DNA from: Paraphysomonas bandaiensis
Lineage: Eukaryota > Chrysophyceae
DNA: 64,000 bases
Reading direction: 5' to 3'
Assembly: GCA_965644295.1 (NCBI GenBank)
Contig: CBFFRP010000379.1
Coordinates: forward strand, 99,585 to 163,584
Every line of letters begins with the position of its first letter. Positions within the stretch are counted from its first letter, which is position 1. The notes under the pieces are model-generated. The model was not told the DNA's origin. It made no database searches and was given only the letters and a program-made list of their open reading frames with translations. This document shows positions 57,738 through 64,000 of the stretch, one piece after another. The position numbers were made by a program, and so were the translations under genes.

Positions 57738-57754
57738 ACACTTAAAAAGAAATT
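57738..57754 (+). promoter_or_regulatory. ACTTAAA promoter-like motif, copy 5
   Basis: ACACTTAAAAAGAAATT, 38 nt before the ATG at 57776, followed by TATATAAGAGTATAG. It lies between divergent genes but is oriented towards the zinc-finger gene, not the integrase. Confidence 0.65.
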
Positions 57755-57775
57755 AATATATAAGAGTATAGTATA

Positions 57776-58120
57776 ATGAACAAAGAATCAAGAAGAGAGT
57801 ATAATAAAAAATACTACGCTGAAAAGAAAAGCGCAATATGTGCAAAGCTATTTGAAAAAGAAGAATGTTTAAAATGTGGCAGAATAGTATCACATCAAAA
57901 TATGAAGAAACATCAAGCATCAAAAGTATGCATGACAACGGCAGAGAGAAAACAAGCAAAGTTAAATGTTTCAAGCGAATTAGAAGCAATAAAACAAGAA
58001 TTAGAAGACATTAAGAAATCTAAACAAGATTCATTGATGTATTGTTGGGGATGTCAAGAATCATTTACAGAATCTCAAAAAACTAAACATAAATGTTCAA
58101 GTAAACATAGAAATCTTTAA
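57776..58120 (+). CDS. Viral zinc-finger protein, 114 aa
   Basis: Has an N-terminal basic motif SRREYNKKYYAEKK, then one CxxC...HxxxxxxC finger (CLKCGRIVSHQNMKKH, about 37-57), a Glu/Lys coiled coil (68-90) and a second finger (CWGCQESFTESQKTKHKC, about 92-109). Likely a DNA-binding or transcription regulator. It is divergent from the integrase and overlaps the end of the 58117 gene by four bases. Confidence 0.75.
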   Translation: MNKESRREYNKKYYAEKKSAICAKLFEKEECLKCGRIVSHQNMKKHQASKVCMTTAERKQAKLNVSSELEAIKQELEDIKKSKQDSLMYCWGCQESFTESQKTKHKCSSKHRNL

Positions 58121-58401
58121 GTAAAATTTATTATAAATGTATCATCATCGATAACTTTATATTTTTTCTGTTTTTTCCTTTTGGTATCCTTTTTTGTGTG
58201 TACCCATTTCTTATATTCTTTGTTCTCTTTAAGTGTTTTAATTTTAGTATAATAATAGTTTCTAGCATACTCATTACATTTAGCTTTATTATTAAAATAG
58301 TAAATTCTATTTCGAATCAATAATGTGTCTCTGTTCTTTAAGTAATATTCATGATTATACTGTTTAAGTTTCTCTTTATTCATTATTATATCAATAATCA
58401 A
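58117..58401 (-). CDS. Small basic viral protein, 94 aa
   Basis: Very Lys/Tyr/Asn-rich. It carries KLKQYNHEYYLKNRDTLL near its start, similar to the YNKKYYAEKK motif of the facing zinc-finger gene, but no cysteine finger. Met7 (58383) is an alternative start. Probably nucleic-acid binding. It ends tail-to-tail with the zinc-finger gene. Confidence 0.6.
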   Translation of the reverse strand: MIIDIIMNKEKLKQYNHEYYLKNRDTLLIRNRIYYFNNKAKCNEYARNYYYTKIKTLKENKEYKKWVHTKKDTKRKKQKKYKVIDDDTFIINFT

Positions 58402-58535
58402 TAAAATTATAAAATGGCAAGTATCATAGGTAATAGTAATATTTTAAAAGCTTTTGTTATAGCTATATCAACGGCTCGCTCTGTTGCTGACCGCAAAAAA
58501 ACGTGCTACTCTCTTCCAATTACGCCTAATAAAAT

Positions 58536-58964
58536 TCATTTTTTAATTCGTGGAAGTAATATCTCAACCATTTTGACAATTAATTCGATGTCATTATTGA
58601 AATATTTTTTAACCGCTTCAACTACAACCGCTAGTTTTCTATCACCAGATTTCGGTTTTGTGATAAAATTTTCAACTGCTTGACAAGTAAATAATAGAAT
58701 TTGTTCATTGTATTTATTTGAATCAGGATCAAAGAGATCTAAAACAGATTGAATTTTAGTAACTAATTCGTACTGTTGATTTTCAAGTTTAATCTCTTTA
58801 ATTTTGTCAGAAAGTCCATTTAACTCAACATTAAATAGTTTTTTGTCTGGAATCGATCGATGTCTGAAACTACATTCACGTTTAACTTCAGCTTCTATCT
58901 CTTTAGTTTCTTCAACTCCTAGAGGTCTGTTGTTGTCGTTGTCTTTAATAACTACTTTTCTCAT
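58536..58964 (-). CDS. Viral hypothetical protein, 142 aa
   Basis: An intact ORF without recognised motifs. It has a basic/acidic N-terminus (MRKVVIKDNDNNRPLGVEET), a helical middle and an amphipathic C-terminus ending LLPRIKK. There are no membrane segments. It belongs to the leftward cluster between 58.5 and 60.7 kb. Confidence 0.65.
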   Translation of the reverse strand: MRKVVIKDNDNNRPLGVEETKEIEAEVKRECSFRHRSIPDKKLFNVELNGLSDKIKEIKLENQQYELVTKIQSVLDLFDPDSNKYNEQILLFTCQAVENFITKPKSGDRKLAVVVEAVKKYFNNDIELIVKMVEILLPRIKK

Positions 58965-59003
58965 TTATATAATTGTGACACAAAATATTTAAACATTTTA
59001 TAT

Positions 59004-60108
59004 TTAAGCGAAACCCTCATCTGAGATATCACTGCGCCATTCATCCCAGCCAAATTCATTTTCTTTTCTGGGAGTAAAATATTCTGCTGGTACCGGTGTG
59101 CTTGGTGGCTTGATTTTATGAGTTCGGACATGATGCTTTGTTCTTAGTTTATGCATGTTCTCATCCTCTATTTCATCTTTTTGTTTTATATTCATTTCTG
59201 TTCGTCTTGTTCGACTCATTTGTCCGGTAATTGGTTCCATATTGACAAACAAGCCTTCTAATCCTTGTCTCATGTGTCTTTTTTCATAGTGATTTTTGGC
59301 TCTAATTGCTTTATCGGCATCATAGTCCTCTGCCTCCATACCTTCTCTGTTCAATCTTTCGCTTTTCTTGTCTTTACTACGTTGAACTAATTGTTTTGTT
59401 GCTTCTTTCTGTTTTTGAGTTCTGCCTTTTGGTTTAGCTAATTTAGTTTGTGGCTCTAAAGGCAAATCCTCAACATCATCATCTAATTCTTCAATCTGAT
59501 CATTTGATTTAAATTCTAATGGCTGTGTATACATCAAATCATTGCTTGTAGATATTGGTGGTGCGGGGTTGATGGTATTATCTGCCTTGCTGGATATATC
59601 AATGGCTCTTCTACGTTGCGCACGTTTTTTGTTTTTGAGATGTTGGACCCATAATTAAATTTCCAGTTGGAGATTTAGAGACTTTAATATTTCCAGATGC
59701 GTACCCGTCATTAGCTAATTTTGCAAATTTGAAAGTCTCTTTTAACTCTTTCTGGTACATTTTCAAGTCTCAACACCTCCTCATTGGCGGGGTTCTTGGG
59801 ATTATTTCTAGCTTCATTTAATTGTCCTCCGCAATATATCAATCTCTCTTCTGTCAATGGCTGAGCCATGTAGCAGCACCTACACCGGAAACACCTCCTA
59901 TTCCGCCCCCGCCAAATTGCTTATTTACACCTGTGCCAAAATTAGTTTTCTTTTTCCCTTTAGCTTTGCGCTTTTTCTCTTTGTTCTTTTTCTTTTTAAA
60001 ATCAAATCTGGTGCAATACCATGTAAGTTTATGTAAGTCGTCAAGAGATAAATAGATTTTCTCTTCTCCTTCATTAGTATTTATATAATAGTGAAAGATA
60101 GATATCAT
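59004..60108 (-). pseudogene. Viral basic/glycine-rich protein, broken by several frameshifts
   Basis: What looks like one gene starts at 60108 with an ATGA overlap of the upstream stop. It has a Lys-rich stretch (RFDFKKKKNKEKKRKAKGKK) and a Gly-rich segment (QFGGGGIGGVSGVG). It then changes frame near 59860, again between 59640 and 59770, and near 59600. The last intact piece is 59534-59004, about 176 aa and charged, with GRTQKQKEATKQLVQRSKDK and a FGWDEWRSDISDEGFA end. I know no function. The Lys-rich N-terminus recalls virion core proteins. Confidence 0.6.
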
Positions 60109-60663
60109 GCGAAATAATCATCTGAATTAAATGTCACATGTCTTTGTGTGGCGGGTTGTCTTTGTATAGATACTTGTTCATCTTCTAGATTCTGATTCAG
60201 ATTCTGATGATTCAACAACAATTGTTCTCTTTTTTTGGTTTTCTTTTTGGTGGTCTTTTAACAACTATAACCTCTTCATCTGATTCTGAATCATCATATA
60301 TTATTTTTTGTCTAGGAGCTCGTTTAACAACAGGCCTTGGTGCTGGTTTTGGTTCGGGATCTGTCTTTGTTACTGATTGCTCTTCTTGATGTTTGGCTAA
60401 TAATTGAGCATAATGTAATTCCTTTTCTTGTTGCCTCTTTAAAGCATTCTCTGCTCTCTTTTGTCTAGCCTTTTCAAATGCTTGTAGTTGGGCTCAGTGT
60501 TTTAGGCTTTGTCATCACTCTTTCTCTTTTTCACAGGAGCGGACTGAATAGGTGCTTGGGGTGTGTTAACAGGCTCCTCTGGTATGGTTGCGAGTTGTTT
60601 GACCTGTCTTTTCGGCTTTGTTAAAGGAATTGATTCTTCTATATATTCTTCGGGTTCTACCAT
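60105..60663 (-). pseudogene. Viral proline/lysine-rich protein, broken
   Basis: Starts at 60663 (MVEPEEYIEESIPLTKPKRQ). The frame stops after about 53 codons near 60504, then continues in other frames through a Gln/Glu/Lys helix and a KTDPEPKPAPRPVVKRAPRQ segment to a TGA at 60105-60107 that overlaps the next gene's ATG. At least two single-base shifts are needed. Highly basic and probably disordered. Function unknown. Confidence 0.55.
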
Positions 60664-60734
60664 TATATAGTTACTGCAGAAAAAATATTTACAAAATATT
60701 AATATATTTACTCATAATATAGTGAGAAATAACA

Positions 60735-61652
60735 GAAACACCTTCTGATTTGCCTAATACAGCACCTATTAAAGAAGTTATGGACGTCTATATACCAAAC
60801 ATCAATGAACACTTACCACATCGAAATGGGTTTATATATACTTTAATAGGGATCTGGTGGATCAGGAAAAACAAGTTTATTATTGTCAATGTTTAAGTCA
60901 TCTAGATTTTACAGAGCCAAATTTGATAATATATAACGCCTAATCACCCCCACAGAGTAGCTTTCTCAGTGTTCGCGAGTCATCCATTTGGAACGCATGG
61001 AAAGGTATATCATGAATTAACACCGGAATTATTGGATATAATATATGATGAATTATCAAACTTAAAAGAAAGTAATATAGAGCAGGGTATTCCTCCAGAA
61101 TATAATTTAGTTATTATTGATATGATTATGCAAATCATTTAAAAGACAATGTTTTAATTTAAACATTTGAACAGAATGCTTATCAAAGCAAGACATTTAA
61201 ATACAGCTTGTGTTTTACGTTACAACCATATAATTTATTTCCATTAACATTGAGAAAACAAATAACTAACATGACTTTGTTTAAACCTAAAATCAACAAG
61301 AGTGGACAGTTGTAACATCAGAACTATTAAATATGAAACAAAAGATAATGCTTTGTTGAAGCTGCGATGATTATGTTTATGGTAAAAGGCTATAATCATT
61401 TAGATGTTGATACAGTTGAAAACAAATTACTTCAAAACTTTAACACGCTTATCGTAAAGTTGGTAATCACTTAATATCCAATTATTTATACTATAAACGA
61501 ACAGGCGATGACAGAAAATGAGTTCAACCGAATTGCAATGTGAATTCTGAAAGGCGCAGTATTATTTCATCCGACTCAGATGAGGTGAACTACATGGATG
61601 AACTTGAACTATCAGGTCAGACCAGGCGCTTAGATGAAGTTATAGATTTATA
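60735..61652 (+). pseudogene. FtsK/HerA-family genome-packaging ATPase, frameshifted
   Basis: The motor that threads viral DNA into the capsid. A Walker A encoded at about 60850-60875 (GSGGSGKTS) is one frame away from the preceding 5' part (MDVYIPNINEHLPHRNGFIY from the ATG at 60780). A Walker-B-like hydrophobic strand NLVIID is encoded near 61107-61125. Further pieces (QSKTFKYSLCFTLQPYNLFP, an acidic end EVNYMDELELSGQTRRLDE and a stop near 61652) lie in various frames. Many one-base shifts, so no full product is possible as the sequence stands. Confidence 0.72.
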
Positions 61653-61654
61653 AT

Positions 61655-61820
61655 ATGTTAGCCACTACTAGCGATTCTTTTAAAAGACAGAGGAATAGAG
61701 TGCACGTATTAAAGCAATATGCGAAGTGGACCAGGTTTTCACATTCCAGGATGGCAACCAGTGCTCGAAACTATTGCTGAAAATATAAGTGATTCTCCAC
61801 TGAGAGGAGTTAATGAATAG
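61655..61820 (+). pseudogene. Small viral ORF, frameshifted
   Basis: About 55 codons, with one frame change around 61722. The 3' frame encodes FHIPGWQPVLETIAENISDS and ends at 61820. Not recognised. Its place between ATPase and penton-like genes suggests a virion component. Confidence 0.4.
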
Positions 61821-61846
61821 AAAAATATATGATTGTAATAATATAG

Positions 61847-62588
61847 ATGAGCGATAAACTATGTATCTTTTTAAATAGTAAGAGTGCAAAAATAGATATA
61901 TATCAGGTAATACATCAGATTGTATATTTCATTTACCTGTTATCAACATACCAAAACATAGGAAGATATTTTGTTCGGTTCAAACGGCGATGATACCTTA
62001 TTCATTTTATAACATTAGTTCAATTAATAACACTTTAAAATATACAGTCAATGGTGGTGGAGTACAAACATTAGCTCATTACAGAAGGAAATTATAACGT
62101 TATTAATTACCTTGATAACAGCAATCACAACTGGCATACCCGCTTTAACAATCACATATAACAGCAAAACAAACAAATTAACCTCTTCACATAGTACATG
62201 TGATTTTACATTTGAATCAAATAGTACTTGTTTTGAAGTTCTTGGTTTTACAGATGATACAACATACTCGTCAACGTCACAAGTGCTTACAAGTACCATA
62301 TCAATTAATTTATTCACAATTAGAAATGTTTATGTTACATCTGATAACTTTCAAATCAATAATATTAACAATTCAACACCTAATAAAAGTAATACCTTAT
62401 GCAGTATTCCTGTAGATTCTTCCCATCACAGTATGATCAGTTACTCTAATATATACAATGTTCGTAATATGATCTATAATGTTCATAATTTAACAAATTT
62501 ACATGTTAAACTCACGGATCAAGATGATGATGTGCTTGATCTGAATGGAGTTCATTGGTCTTTAACTCTAGAGCTTGATATAGAATAA
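61847..62588 (+). pseudogene. Penton-like minor capsid protein, frameshifted
   Basis: Resembles the Polinton/PLV single-jelly-roll vertex protein. The N-terminal part (SDKLCIFLNSKSAKIDI, then a proline strand and PYSFYNISSINNTLKYTVNG) is split by frame changes near 61905 and 62075. The intact 62112-62588 frame (158 aa) holds the beta-rich C-terminal half, with FEVLGFTDDTTYSSTS, SIPVDSSHHSMISYSN and the family-like end DVLDLNGVHWSLTLELDIE. Assignment rests on overall pattern and its place next to the major capsid gene. Confidence 0.65.
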
Positions 62589-62612
62589 TTAAAATATAGT
62601 GTATATATATAC

Positions 62613-63040
62613 ATGAAACTAGGTAAGAAGTTTGATCGAGGTGTTCGAAAGCTTGGTCACAAAATAGATAAGAAGGCTCATCAATTAGGGCATAAATCTC
62701 ACGACGTACTTCAAAAAGCACAAAAGATCAACCGTAAAGCGGTTAATACTGGATCAAAAGTTTTACACAACGTTAGAAAGGGGGGTTAGATATAGCCGAC
62801 GCTGTTTTAGGTACAGCGGTAGATGCTGGCGCTGGAAATGTCCCTGCACTTGGAGATGGTGTAGCTTTAGCAAGTAAAAGGATTGCATGGTGCTAGAGAA
62901 AGGGCTTGATAAAGGAGATAAGGCCTTACACAAATATAAAGAACGCAAGTAACAAAGCTCTTAAACATGCCAACAAACATGCTAATGATCTCGAAAAGTT
63001 CAATGTGCGCAAAAAGTACCGCACAAGCAACCGCAGATGA
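62613..63040 (+). pseudogene. Basic minor virion protein, frameshifted
   Basis: The first 50 codons are rich in Lys/His/Arg (MKLGKKFDRGVRKLGHKIDK). After a stop near 62788 another frame carries an Ala/Gly/Leu segment (ADAVLGTAVDAGAGNVPALG), then a Lys-rich end. A basic head plus a small hydrophobic glycine-rich segment is typical of minor capsid proteins of Polinton-like viruses. At least two frame changes. Confidence 0.55.
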
Positions 63041-63127
63041 AAGATGGATCTCGCATAAACAATATATAAAACGCATTTATTTTGAAATTATATAGATATT
63101 TATTTTATCCATATAATATTGTTACTC

Positions 63128-64000
63128 ATGATACCTAAAAACCTATTATACACTAACAAGCGATCAAGTGCCTATTGTCGTAACTTTTCCACTCACATAC
63201 AACCATTGAATGGCGTTGGAAACTACTTAGATGGGCAGACTATCAATCATTAATATCCCCACAGCTCAGAATCTCGTCATGGCAGGGTCTGAATCACTCT
63301 TAAAATTTGACTTTGACAGTAACTAATGGAGCAGGAGCAAATGCCTTATGCCCGTTTAGATAGAGCTGGAGCTCACGGTTGCATTCAAAGGCTTAGACTT
63401 TATCATGGTTCTCAATTACTTGAAGACATTGATAATTACGGTAATCTTGTAGGCATGCTTATGTCATTACAACAATCTGGAGATTCTGCTAAAGGTAAGT
63501 TAAACATTATGGCTGGGTTAACGAGAGATTCCTTTTGTGATGTGACTGATTCAACAGTAGCAGATGCAGGTACTCTATTAACAAAAATTCAAGGGGCAAC
63601 CAACCAAGTTTTTACTATTAACTCAGGTGAAAGACTTATTGATGATGGACAAACAACACAGTTTGCAGATATCGCCGCCGCGGGAGATACTCTTACTAGA
63701 ACTTACACCATTAACCTTTTATCTATTATTGGTTCTCTTTCTGATAAATACATTCCTCTCTTTGCAATGACAAGCGCACCTCTTAGACTTGAACTTCAAC
63801 TAGTTTCTAGCCCAGCGAAATTCATTTGTTCTGAACTTGCATTGTCCTCTTTTAAAGTAAATAACTGTGAATTTATTGCTCAATTTATGGAGCTGGAAGT
63901 GAAGCAATGAATATAATCAATAATTCCGCACCTTGGTGGAAGACTTGAGTGGGTGGTTCCTGCATGGAGGAACTACGTGTACAATGCCACTTTAAATAAT
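63128..64000 (+). pseudogene. Major capsid protein (double jelly-roll), frameshifted and cut by the window end
   Basis: Forms the icosahedral capsid shell. The N-terminus MIPKNLLYTNKRSSAYCRNF starts at 63128. Frame changes occur near 63250 and 63330. The long frame 63326-63910 has the Polinton-type capsid signature RLDRAGAHGCIQRLRLYHGS followed by QLLEDIDNYGNLVGML. A further shift near 63885 moves the frame into one reading SEAMNIINNSAPWW, after which a TGA follows. The C-terminal half of the protein lies beyond 64 kb. Confidence 0.8.

Larger units (their letters stand above)
52720..64000. mobile_element. Endogenous Polinton-like virus (Maverick-type), 3' end outside window
   Basis: An intronless, AT-rich block with tightly packed genes unlike the host DNA to its left. 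It contains the Polinton/PLV hallmarks: rve integrase, family-B DNA polymerase, FtsK/HerA packaging ATPase, penton-like minor capsid and double-jelly-roll major capsid proteins. It also has an SF3 helicase, more usual in virophages and PLVs than in classic Polintons. The replication genes at 52.8-58.1 kb are intact apart from the integrase tail. The structural genes from 59 kb on mostly carry frameshifts. The adenovirus-like protease gene is not seen and may lie beyond 64 kb. Confidence 0.9.

Overview
This is nuclear DNA of a eukaryote, probably a unicellular one. Protein genes are interrupted by short GT-AG introns (mostly 50-170 nt) whose exons can be joined in frame. The host genes are standard eukaryotic housekeeping genes: a CUL1-type cullin, eIF5, a DEVH-box RNA helicase, V-ATPase subunit G and a formin. 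Intergenic DNA is full of decayed transposons, CATA-type microsatellites and minisatellites. I cannot fix the lineage from sequence alone. The formin with CCDC53/WASHC3-like repeats and the overall style would fit an opisthokont-grade protist, but that is a guess.

Layout: 1-1.7 kb is a broken Ty1/copia polymerase. 3.8-4.2 kb is a small putative tail-anchored protein. 5.3-8.0 kb (-) is an unrecognised 914-aa gene divergent from CUL1 (8.6-12.3 kb, 14 exons). 14.3-17.2 kb is eIF5, whose first intron holds ten 150-bp tandem units. 17.7-19.0 kb holds two abutting transposon remnants. 19.3-24.3 kb (-) is an 11-exon DEAH/DEVH RNA helicase. 24.4-27.3 kb holds repeats. 27.3-27.8 kb (-) is V-ATPase subunit G, divergent from a formin at 28.4-31.8 kb that carries five almost identical 66-aa repeats. 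32.5-33.6 kb is a hAT remnant. 33.8-36.8 kb (-) is an unrecognised 956-aa gene.

37.8-44.5 kb is a large, tight palindrome. Each arm carries an intact gene for a P-loop GTPase fused to a C-terminal U-box, and the two genes diverge from the centre. By eye the arms differ mostly by amino-acid replacements in the C-terminal half, while the immediate 3' flanks are identical. 44.7-47.4 kb is a second hAT copy with two further elements nested in it. 48.5-50.2 kb (-) encodes a six-repeat SANT/Myb protein, and 51.0-51.6 kb a small glycine-zipper-like protein.

From about 52.7 kb to the window end lies an AT-rich, intronless, endogenous Polinton-like virus (Maverick-type). It has an SF3 helicase, a short exonuclease-less family-B DNA polymerase, an rve integrase, small zinc-finger and basic proteins, a FtsK/HerA-type packaging ATPase, a penton-like minor capsid protein and a double-jelly-roll major capsid protein that runs off the window. 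Five genes in its replication half share an ACTTAAA-type motif 34-40 nt before the ATG. The structural genes lack this motif and almost all carry single-base frameshifts.

Main candidates for a new system: the palindromic GTPase-U-box gene pair, and the Polinton-like element with an unusual replication module and a shared early-promoter-like motif.
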